A DNA stretch of 64,000 nt, taken from the NCBI RefSeq assembly GCF_001540865.1, contig NC_033637.1, positions 5,029,849 to 5,093,848 of the forward strand, in the 5' to 3' direction. Position 1 is the first letter of the stretch, and each line of letters opens with the position of its first letter. Below, piece by piece: positions 25,588 through 36,100 of this stretch. The position numbers and the translations under genes are program-made. This DNA comes from Ananas comosus (taxonomy: Eukaryota; Streptophyta; Magnoliopsida; Poales; Bromeliaceae). The notes beneath the pieces are model-generated. The model saw only the letters and a program-made list of their open reading frames with translations. It made no database searches and was not told where the DNA came from.

Positions 25588-26523
25588 AAGAAAATCTATC
25601 AAAGTTGCCTACAAAGATGTTTTCATCGCCCTTCGTATGAAACTATTATTTGCTAGTCCAAAATTGTGAACCCAATACACTTTTAATCAGAAAATTGGCG
25701 GAAACTACGTACACAAATTTTAATAAGCAAACTCTATCACAAATTTTACAAATGTAAATACAAATAACTCTATCCTCATTGACAAATTATCGGTAAGACG
25801 AGCAACTGGAAAAAAAAAAAAAGAAAAAACAAAAAAAGGGTCAATCCTTTTTAGTTCATGGCAACTTCAATCTCATAAGTTACCCTCTTCTCTTGTTGGT
25901 TTTACCACCAAAAAGGTGGTAATTTCGTACACTAATTGCGACCGAATTCAGATCAAACAGGCAAAGGTTCTTCTTTTACACTTAAGGCAAGCACAAAGAG
26001 GAAAAGAAAAGAGAACTAGAAGCAGACATACTCTACTTAGTTTGCCTAATTAAACATAATCTATAAAGATAAAATCTTCTGAGAATCGGTGACTTAGTGG
26101 CGTTTGATAAGGTTTCTGCAATGACTTTTCTATTTCAAGAAGCAATGATATGATATGTGTCCAGAAAAAATAAACCAGGATTGTACTTTGACACTGATGG
26201 AATGAGAAGTTGGATCGTAAGACTCAGCTTGGTTGACGGATATTGCAAGAATATTCATATTTTCTTCCGCAACTTAACTTTCTCGGAAAGTAGGTTATCT
26301 CAATCAAACTAGGTAATTCCAGAAGCGTATCTTCAAAACAATCTTTGTTCTCACCTTTAATTACCTGTCGATTTGTTTGGAGGAAGATTGTGAAAAATGA
26401 CGAATTTTAGATTAATGCTTGTTTATAACTAACATTATATGTTACTTTACCAAAATTATGAAAGTATATGACAATACTACATATAATATGTTCATAATGT
26501 ATTGTACAACACTTTTATAGGAT
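25588..26523. other. Left flank of the copia element, nothing recognised
   Basis: AT-rich sequence with no coding pattern; the duplication GATTT ends it. Confidence 0.5.
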
Positions 26524-26528
26524 GATTT

Positions 26529-27195
26529 TGTTAGGATTTGGTTAGATTTGTAGTTAAATTCTATTTGGATAAGAATTAATATTTAAATCTGTTTGAGATA
26601 AATTAAGATTTAAATATTAATTAGAGGATAAAGCTAACTAGATTAGGATTAATATTTAAATCTATTAGAGATTGATTAAGATAGATTTAAATATTAATTA
26701 AAGTATGAATTCTAAATATATTAGGATTGGGGTACGTTTTAAGTTGAGCATTATAAATAAGCATTGTGGCTCTCTTTTTTGGGAGTAGTACAGCTGGAAC
26801 CATTGGGGTGTCGTACGAGAGAGAGAAAAAGAGAGAGTGTTATTTTAGTGCACCTTGTGCACGGGTGCACGCGGAGAGGTCTTCTTTGTGGGTTTATAGA
26901 AGACGAGAGAAGGGTAGAAGAGATTCAAGAAAGAGAGCTCGGGTTGTAGCTACTCTGTGCAGAAGAGGAGTTAGGTATAATCTTCTCTTATTTAATGAAT
27001 CTTATTTTACCTGCATATTTTTTTCTTTTATGATTGTATCAGCTTTTGCTGAGGAGACGGGTTTATGGTAAAAATCCGATTTGACGTTTCCGTTGCGGAA
27101 TCCTAACAATCGATACCGGATCCACAGCAGTCGGTATCGGAGCGGATTGCTGATTCACGAGATCCGGTACCGGGGCGAATACCGGATTCCCAACA
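26529..27195 (+). repeat. 5' LTR of the copia element
   Basis: 667 bp with a promoter-like TATAAATA (26752), and GA-rich and GTGCAC motifs (26850-26875). Its last ~100 bp repeat the motif GGTATCGGAGCGG-like with variants of CCGGTACCGG. Confidence 0.93.
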
Positions 27196-27197
27196 AG

Positions 27198-27210
27198 TGG
27201 TATCAGAGCC
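27198..27210 (+). other. Primer-binding site (initiator tRNA-Met)
   Basis: TGGTATCAGAGCC, the standard plant copia primer site, two bases downstream of the 5' LTR. Confidence 0.9.
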
Positions 27211-27244
27211 GAAGGTTACCGATCTGCGGGAGAGATCGACGGAG

Positions 27245-27994
27245 ATGGCCACGAAATTCGAAATCGAGAAGTTCGACGGCAAGAACAATTTCGGATTATG
27301 GCAAATTAAAGTACGAGCAATCCTCGTACAGTAAGAGTTAGACGAGACGTTGAACGGGAAGGAGGCAAAGCCGGCGGACGTCACGGATGCGGCATGGACG
27401 AAGATGGAGCGGAAGGCGTTGAGTACGCTTCATCTATCATTAGCAGATGAGGTTCTTTACAATGTAGCCGGCGAGATGACACCGGCGAAATTGTGGAAGA
27501 AATTGGAAGATCTGTACACAACCAAATCCCTGACGAACAGATTGTATCTGAAGCAGCGACTGTTTACGTTGCGGATGCAAGAAGCGGCGAGCCTACATGA
27601 TCATCTAAATGAGTTCAACAAGGTGGTGGCCCAGTTGACCAGCATCGGAGTCAATCTGGATGACGAAGACAAGGCGTTGATCCTACTATCTTCGCTACCG
27701 ACGACATATGAGCATCTGGTGACCACGTTGCTTTATGGCAAGGAGTCCATAAGCGTGGAGGCGGTCACGGCGGCGCTTCTCTCGAACGAGATGCGGAAGA
27801 TGACTCAGGAGTCTGGCACGCAAAGTCAGGATGTAGGACTGGTGGTGACTGCGAAGAAGGAGGCGAGAATATCGGCGACCAGATATCGACAGAAGAAACC
27901 GCTATCTGAGGTAGAATGCTTTTACTGTCACAGGAAGGGGCATATCAAGCGCAATTGTCGAAAACTTCAGGATGATCCGAAGGAGTTAAAGTGA
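27245..27994 (+). pseudogene. gag: copia gag (capsid/nucleocapsid), broken
   Basis: Starts MATKFEIEKFDGKNNFGLW, the usual start of plant copia Gag, then carries the UBN2-type capsid region (KLWKKLEDLY, LNEFNKVVAQL, ILLSSLPTTYEHL). A CCHC zinc knuckle (CFYCHRKGHIKRNC) is coded at about 27917-27958. Two in-frame stops break it: TAA at codon 30 (27332-27334) and TGA at 27992-27994 just after the knuckle. Packaging of RNA is the family's role; this copy is unlikely to make full-length Gag. Confidence 0.9.
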
Positions 27995-28594
27995 CAGAAG
28001 GAGCAAACTGTCGTGAACCAGGACGAGACGGTATCAGCGACGGCGCAGACAGCAGAGTCGGAGATGATCGATTCTGATGTGCTGTATGCGGCGACCGGAG
28101 GTGCGAAAATTTCGGACGATGCGTGGGTGCTCGATTCGGCGTGTTCTTTTCACGTATGCTCGGAGAAGGAGTCTTTTGCCACCTATAAGGCGATCAAAGA
28201 TGGAAAGGCGCTGATGGGGAACAGGACAGCGTGCAAAGTATTGGGAGTCGGCATGGTGAAAATCCGAATGCATGATGGGGTCGTGAGGACGCTGAGAGGT
28301 GTGCGGCATGTTCCTGGATTGAAGCGGAATTTGATCTCGTTAGGCGCATTGGACTATAAGGGTTGCGATATTTCGGCTTCAGGTGGAGCTATAAGAGTCC
28401 GAAAGAAAGATCGGATCGTATGCGAGGCGAACAAGCGTGGGAACTTATATGTTCTGAACGGGAGAACAGTCAGAATGGGAGCGAAGACGATTTGGGTTCC
28501 AAAAGTTCGCGGAGGTGCAGTCGCTCGAGGCGGAGTGACGGATGCGGCGACATCGAGCGAAGGAGACAAGCTCAAGGTGGAGCTTGCATGGTGA
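27995..28594 (+). pseudogene. copia aspartic protease-like segment, truncated polyprotein
   Basis: Continues in the gag frame after the TGA. WVLDSACSFHVC (about 28122-28157) corresponds to the copia protease active site, but the usual Asp-Ser/Thr-Gly reads DSA here. It goes on through GVRHVPGLKRNLISLG and GNLYVLNG, the region that normally leads into integrase, then ends at a stop close to the polypurine tract. Confidence 0.85.
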
Positions 28595-28640
28595 GCTCGA
28601 CGTAGCGGTTGAAAATTACAAATCAAACCAAGGTGGAGAA

Positions 28641-29309
28641 TGTTAAGATTTGGTTAGATTTGTAGTTAAATCCTATTTGGATAAGAATTAATATTTAAAT
28701 CTGTTTGAGATAAATTAAGATTTAAATATTAATTAGCGGATAAACCTAACTAGATTAGGATTAATATTTAAATCTATTAGAGATTGATTAAGATAGATTT
28801 AGATATTAATTAAAGTATGAATTCTAAATATATTAGGATTGGGATACGTTTTAAGTTGAGCATTATAAATAGGCATTGTGGCTCTCTTTTTTGGGAGTAG
28901 TACGGCTGGAACCATTGGGATGTCGTACCAGAGATAGAAAAAGCGAGAGAGAGTTATTTTAATGCACCTTGTGCACGGGTGCACGCAGAGAGGTCTTCTT
29001 TGTGGGTTTATAGAAGACGAGAGAAGGGTAGAAGAGATTCAAGAAAGAGGGCTCGGGTTGTAGCTACTCTGTGCAGAAGAGGAGTTAGGTGTAATCTTCT
29101 CTTATTTAATGAATCTTATTTTACCTGCATATTTTTTTCTTTTATAATTATATCAGCTTTTGCTGAGGAGACGGGTTTATTGTAAAAATCCGATTTGACG
29201 TTTCCGTTGCGGAATCCCAACAATCGATATCGAATCCACAGCAGTCGGTATCGGAGCGGGTTGCGGATTCACGAGATCCGGTACCGGGGCGAATACCGGA
29301 TTCCCAACA
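28641..29309 (+). repeat. 3' LTR of the copia element
   Basis: 669 bp, matching the 5' LTR along its whole length with scattered substitutions. It follows the polypurine tract directly. Confidence 0.93.
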
Positions 29310-29314
29310 GATTT

Positions 29315-30440
29315 TACACTAACGTCACTATACGCTACTTAAACATGATTTGTATATTAACACTATAATTATCAGAAGGTAGTAATTAAGTAATGAACAA
29401 AAAAACAGTTCTCTAATTCTATAGCCAGGAAATCACATGCACACGCACGCATGCACGCGCGCACACACATACATATGTGAATAGAATAATCTATTTGCAT
29501 ATTACACCCCTCAATATGTTTTTTCATTACAGCAAGACAAATTATCTTGATTAAGAACTCCAATTCATAGCAGAAGTTGGTATTGTGAAAAACGATTTTA
29601 TGCTAAAAACATACAAATACTTGCTAAACAATCACACATTGTGAAATGAATTTCTAAAACTTCAAAAGTAGGTTTTAATTTCGGAACCTAACCCCTGATG
29701 TTTCGTAGTAACTTTATGCTTTCCAACAAAATAATTATAAAGTTTTAAGTATCAAAATATTCTGCGCTAGTTTACATAATATCTATCAAAAACGTTGGAA
29801 GCACCATTAAGTTCTGATGAAGTGGTAGTGAAATAAAGAAAAAGATTACAGCTGAGTACATATTCAACTAAAATTAGTTTAAATTTCGGGTACCAATTGC
29901 AGAATGCACGGTACTTCAGCTTGTGCGCGCCTTTTGCTAGTCGATGAGCCATTTGAGCTCATTTGAACTACAGCTGAATACAAGTTCATCGCTCGCCTCG
30001 TTCGACAGGTTCATACCTCTACTAAAAACTACCACCTCTGAGTTTCAATAAGTGATATGTTTAAATAAACATCCTGAATACTCTAGAAAATATAGCACTA
30101 CATATTTCTTTGACAATTTAATGAGAACAACATCGGTTTAAATATATATAACATTAGCAAAAGAACATCGAATATAACAATAGAACATAGTTTTTGTACA
30201 AATTCGAAACACTAATAACAAGAAATGCAGAATAATATCTCAAAACAATTCCTGTTGCTTAGAATTTGTGTGTTTCTTAAAACTTCTTATGGTTGTCATC
30301 TCGTCGATACTCGTCATACATAATGTATGATAACCTTCGATATCGATATCAAAAATAAATTACAAGGTGGAATAGGAGTCGTGTCTAATCCCCCGATTTC
30401 GATCCAGGTCGAGATGCCTCGACTTGATTCTTCTCATTCC
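29315..30440. other. Right flank of the copia element, nothing recognised
   Basis: Includes a (CA)/(CG) mixed run at 29438-29472. Confidence 0.5.
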
Positions 30441-30456
30441 AAGGTGAGAAAATGTT

Positions 30457-30618
30457 TTTTTTTTTTTTTTTTTTTTGAGAGATAAGTAGCACGCTACCTG
30501 TTTTGTTTATTTTATTTAGAAATAAATTTAGCTGGAAATGTGAATCAACTAGGATTCGAACTTGGGTCTCGGATACCAACCACCAAGCCCTTTGCCACTT
30601 GCTCCAGGGATGGTCGGT
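30457..30618 (-). mobile_element. tRNA-derived SINE with target duplication
   Basis: Head ACCGACCATCCCTGGAGCAA, B box AGTTCGAATCC, poly-A tail. The 16-bp AAGGTGAGAAAATGTT flanks both ends (30441-30456, 30619-30634). Confidence 0.92.
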
Positions 30619-31046
30619 AAGGTGAGAAAATGTTACTCTCCCTCTTTGGTTCACAAGAGTAAAATAAAATAACAACAACTCCGAGGGGTTTTGTGAAAAA
30701 ATGCATAGTTTGAGCAAAAAGTGGTTGTTGGGCTAAAGAAGCCCATTTTCAGCCCAAGTAAGGAAACAAAGCCCAAATCCAATCCAATGGGGCTTCTTGT
30801 TAAAGTTTTGCTTGAGTAGAGCTTGGGAACATTAATTTTATATTCCAAAATTTTATATGCTGTATGAAAAAAAAAAAGAAGGAAAAGAAAAGTAAGTTAA
30901 ATTCTCTTATAATATTGTGGGAATCCTCTGTAGTGTCTATTTGAAATATTCAAATCGTCACCGTGCAACTCAAGTAGCCCGGCTTGTTTTACATCCCTAG
31001 TTGCAGGAGATGGAGATGGTCGTGTGGGCTGGGCCTAAGGGAGTAG

Positions 31047-31227
31047 TGTGCGTGGGCTTGGAAATGAAATTTCAATCTGGGCCTGGAGATCGGAATCAAG
31101 TTGAAGCTCCTAGCCCATTCCCATTCTGGTCCGGAATAGGAATCCGAAACCAATTCCTTTGGACAACCGGATTTGATCAAACCGATTTCCATTTCGGTTC
31201 CAAAATGAACGAACCAAACATGCCCTA
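31047..31227. mobile_element. Truncated copy of the second Tourist-like MITE
   Basis: Matches the right third of the 31675-32271 element (GATCGGAATCAAGTTGAAG, GGATTTGATCAAACCGATT) and ends GAACCAAACATGCCC. The left end is missing. Confidence 0.75.
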
Positions 31228-31674
31228 AGATTCTAGTGACACTTCTTCAGATTTGAATATCTAAAGATAATGTGAATTGTGTAAATACATTCATTTCGGG
31301 TCCGCTTGGCTCAACATAAAATCGTGAAAAATAATTTTTGGTGGAAAAAGAAGTTTTACGTTTTATAGTGTTTGATTGATAGAAAAAAAAAAAGTAATTT
31401 TCATCGGCATTTATTTGGTTGAAAGAAAAAAAATTCCACATTTGTTTCGTTCGGTAAAAAAAAAAAATGAATGAAAAAAAATTTACGCAGCTTGAGTTTT
31501 CGTTTTCCACTGAAAAATAGTAGAAGACAAAATTTTCAATTTTCTCCAAATCTGTAAAATTATTCTTACGTCGAACCAAATAAAAGCAAGAAAGTATTTT
31601 CATACCGAAAATAATTTTTGATTTGTTTTACCGAAAAAATAATTTTCATAACAAGTATCGTGGCAAGAAATTAA

Positions 31675-32271
31675 AGGCTTGTTTGGTTCAGAGGTGGAAT
31701 TGGAATGGATAATGGAATGGGAATGAATTGGAATGGTAAGTGGAATGGCTCACTCCCCCATGACGTTTGGTTTATTTATAGATTGGGAATTGGAATGAGT
31801 TATTCATATTTTATTGTTTGGGTTCGTATAAACTAAAAAAATTATAGAATACTATAATACTAATTTTACTCTCAAATATAAATTTATATTATTTAAAATT
31901 TATAAAAAAATATAATACTATTCTCTAATAAGTTTTCCAAAAAAAATATCAAATTTATTTTTAAAAATTTTTATTGATGTGGGTTAGGTATAGGGTTTTG
32001 AGAGAGGATAGATTTTTTTTTTTTTTTATGAGAAAGAGGTGAAGAGAAGGAGGGTGAGATGGTGACATGGGTTTCGAAAACTTAGTGGGCTTTCGAAATG
32101 AAATCTCAATCCGGGCTCGAAGATCGGAATCAAGTTGAAGGCTAATGGGCCATTCCCATTCCAGTCCGAAATAGGAATCTCAAACCGATTCATACGAACC
32201 AAACAAAATTAATCGGATTTGATCAAACCGATTCCCATTCCATTCCCAAAATTGATGAACCAAACAAGCCC
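31675..32271. mobile_element. Tourist-like MITE, second family
   Basis: 597 bp, ends (A/G)GGCTTGTTTGGTTCA inverted, TAA duplication (31672-31674, 32272-32274). Subterminal GGAATGG/CCATTCC repeats. Confidence 0.85.
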
Positions 32272-32279
32272 TAAAGTTT

Positions 32280-33126
32280 TAAATTATAGCTTCTACGTAA
32301 TTGCAGAAAATTATGCTTCAGGTTCAGGGCTTCCTCAAACAAAGAAGCTTCGCGCTTCCTCTTTGGCTCCCATTGAGGCAACTTTTTGTGCTTTTTGAGT
32401 AGAGAAGCTGGTATAAGAAAGTCCAAAAATGTATCTATCGGAGCCGATCGTCGCATAAATAATTAGTCGAAAAGCAGTGTAAATGGCAGTTACTGTTTAC
32501 AGTGAGAAATATATAGGTTTACCAGAAAAAAACCAACACTGCAAACCAAGTGGAAATAGAGTAACCTTTCATCAATGTTTTGTCCATTTGCGTTTCATGC
32601 CCTAATAATTGATCAAGATTGTGTCATCTACAGTTCCAAATGAGGCCATGCACAAAAGAACACAAGTGACCATGAAGCTCGAACAGTGTCAAAGAGAGTA
32701 TCCAAGTAGAAGCACACAGAATCATGCCGACCGAAGAAAAGGGCCACACAGTACAGTGGATAAGCAAATGAAAGAGGCCAATGTCGGCCACAAAGGGTGC
32801 ATATATAAGGGGAGGATAAGGATAAGAGGCCCCACAACTATTTCATGTAAAGCATCATTCGATTTGCATCTTATTCCAATCACATCAGAGCACAAATATT
32901 ATCCCAACTTATTCTGTGAACAAGCCCTTCATAATCAATATACCACACACTAATTCATATACGCACAATTGCACGTTCACGCGCACGCGCACGCGCACAC
33001 ATGGAGAGACACATACACTACTCAGCTACCAAGTGGATAAGATCTTTGCTCGCAAACAGACTTGCACATATTATTCATATACTCACTTCGTTTGGAGAAC
33101 CGATAATTTTGCCACCTCCTTTTCTT
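32280..33126 (-). other. Downstream flank / 3' UTR region of LAZY1
   Basis: The first few hundred bases below the stop codon should include the 3' UTR, but I could not place a poly(A) site. It contains a (CACGCG)n-like run at 32976-33001. The open frame at 32609-32953 (+) matches nothing I recognise and is not called a gene. Confidence 0.3.
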
Positions 33127-36100
33127 CTATAGCTCCAGCACCAGATCTACGAAGAAGAGCCAGCGAATTGAAGGATAATATAATTTAGTTACAATAGTGA
33201 GAATTTCTAAATTTGATTCAGGTAGTGAGAGACAACATCTTTAAGAAAAATAATGTTCTTCCTCGAAGATGGGTATGTGATCAGTCGCAAGGGACACATT
33301 TAAAAGGCCTTCTTAGTATTTTGATCCTTGTTTATTTACCCGTTTAGACACCTGCTTGCGGTAAGAAAATGTGAAAAAGCTAGTCCTAGTTGAATTTGAA
33401 CTAGCTTGAGTTCCAAACAAGAGGACACTGCTAAAGGTGTGGCCCAACCATTCGACTTTTAAAGGTCATTTCCCTCTCACACTAGTATGTATTTTTAGTA
33501 TCAGAAATGTAGTGGATAATAATGCATCCGAGGAGGAGAATACTCACAGTCGGCATCAGTCTTGATCCAATGCTCGCAATTGCCGGTAGAATCATCCCCA
33601 TCAAGGTCAACCGATGCAGGCATCGAGCAGCATCTGAAGCTTGGCATGCACTCCTTACGACAAGCAATTTTAGAAGCCAACATTCTGTTCTCCCCGTCGC
33701 CGCCACCGCCAGCACCACCACCATCGATACCATTGTTGCCTAAGAAAGTAGGCCCTTTGTCTCTGTTTCCTTGCTTCTTATCCTTCTTAAGTTTTCTTGC
33801 CGCTACACTGTTTTCAGGATGAATTTTTCTGTGGAATATTTGAAGGATCTGAACGAGAATGATTACCGCAAAAGTTAGATGCTGTTAATAAATGGTGTTC
33901 AATTTGGAGTGTTTTGTAGGGTTCACATCATTAATGGATACATTAATTGCTTCTGTCAAAGCAGCAATAAACTATCATAAAAGTATCTGCAAGGTGCATC
34001 TATATTTTTAACATATTGAAAGAAAAAAAAAAAAACAGATACATAAAAAGAAAATAGACATGTATCTGCGAAATGCATGATGAAATTAGTATCTTATGCT
34101 CGTCTAATACGGATACTGATTGAGTATTAAACTTACCTGCACATCATTGATTATCACTAAAAAAAGAATTTCTAAAAGAAAATGGATTAGCTTATTAAGA
34201 AGTTGAGCAGCTTCTCCTCAGATCATTAAGCAGTACCAATGGTAATTTCTCAAAAGAAAATAGTACCCATTTACAGACTTCTCCATATAAGTATATAACA
34301 TTTGCGTGACTAATTAGATGACTATCCCTATGGTTTGTTAGTTGGAAATAAAATAGTAAAACACCCTGCCCAGCGGCTTAAGATTTTATGAAATTGGTTG
34401 CTTGTATCTCACATCATATTGAAGCAGGAAGTCTATCAATTTTCAATTTTCAAATGGAAGAGCAAAAAATTCCACCCATGCAAGGGTTCACTACATTTTC
34501 GAGCCAGATATGAGGGGGAGTGTTGAATGAAGTTGTGAGCCGAGGTAACAGGGGGTGTTTAATACAAAAATGTATGACGTGCAGCTTCCTAAAATATTTA
34601 AGCTTTTGGGGGATGTTGTAATATAACTAATTTCTACTCAAACATTCTTTGTTGGTTCCATCAAGTTATTGAAGGTGACACAAATTCTGAAGTTCACATA
34701 ATAATCTGCATTGCTAGCAGCAAAGAGCAATCATTTAAGCCTATAGAGAAATTTCCAAATTAAGATCTGGGCTTAAATGCATACAGGTCCCTGCAAATAT
34801 AATGAATTACAAATATATCCCTACAAAATTCAATTTTCATATGTTGTCCCTGCAAAAGTTCTAATATTTTCAAATACGTTCCTCTGGTTTGTTACTGTTA
34901 GAGAACGGTTTATATTTTCAATTTTACCCTCACAAATATGTCCCTTCAAAAGCCACAACAGTATAATAAAAGAGGGGTAAAAATGTCAAAAACTAATCAG
35001 GGTTAAATATTTAACCTATGGTTAACTAAATTTTTCTAACGGATTATAATGGCAGGGACATATTTAAAAATATTAGAACCTTTGTAGGAATAACATATGG
35101 AAGTTGAACTTTATAGAAATATATTTATAATTCATTATATTTGTAGGGGCCTGTATGAAATTAACCCAAAGATATGTAAGCTCTTCCTGTTCAAAATTGA
35201 TCTTAAATAAGCTGCACCAAAAACAATCATGATTCCTTAGAAGGAAAATAGATATGCATAAAAAACGAAAGTAGTTGGACCAAATTTCTACATCAAGAGC
35301 TGGGAAGATTGTCTTGTCAACCTCCAATCACTATAATTAGTCAATAAACAACCTTTATTAGTACAGTTCAAAAACCTATCATACCACAGTGGGTACAATT
35401 TTTCCTCTTTAGAGAGACATTTAACATGACATTGTGTAATAGTGATAAATTAAAACAGATGTGAACCATGTGGTACATAAAACTGATAACATGGTGGGAC
35501 CGAACACAATAACTACTGACCATTCTTTTCATCTCTGAACTTTGTATCTATGAAGATTTAAAGTTAGCATCCTCAAAAGTTCAAAATTTCATGCATACCT
35601 CTCCAAAGCATGAAATATCACAGATATGCTGTAAAAGCATATATTGTTTCATGAGGATATATATAAGTCAAAAGCCTATATCAAGGGCATTTATGACACT
35701 CAAAAGGGCATTTACAAGTATTCTTAAACAAATATAAGGGCATCTATGATTTTTTTTTTTTTTAACATTTAAAGGGCTTCTATGAAATAATAGGTTGCCA
35801 TAGGGTAATGAATGAATTATGCCTAGGTGGATATTTGGTACGGCTTCTATATCAACTTCTTTATCTTGACAACCATCGGACAAGCATTTAACAAACAAAA
35901 GTGTGGGAGTGTGGACTTTAGATGTGCTTGAAACGTGGAAATGAGATTTTGGGCCTCAAAATCGGAAACTCCAATATGATGCCTTTGCTTCTGTTGCGAA
36001 AAAAGCTGTTGGGTTTGAAAGGAAAGGTGTTTAGTGCTTCATCAAATAATCCTACTTAAACATCACCTTTGTGGAATAGCCCTACTTAAACGTCACTTTT

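Larger units (their letters stand above)
26529..29309 (+). mobile_element. Non-autonomous Ty1/copia LTR retrotransposon (gag-protease only)
   Basis: A complete 2781-bp insertion: two LTRs of 667 and 669 bp starting TGTTA and ending CCCAACA; a primer-binding site TGGTATCAGAGC two bases after the 5' LTR (27198), complementary to initiator tRNA-Met; a purine tract (AAGGTGGAGAA) just before the 3' LTR; and a 5-bp target duplication GATTT at 26524-26528 and 29310-29314. The internal part is only 1445 bp and codes for gag and a protease-like segment; integrase, reverse transcriptase and RNase H are absent. It must have moved with enzymes from another element. By eye the LTRs differ at roughly 25 sites, so the insertion is not recent. 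Confidence 0.95.

Noticed and set aside
28034..28626. Minus-strand open frames in the copia interior
   Set aside because: Opposite the protease-like reading; no family features.
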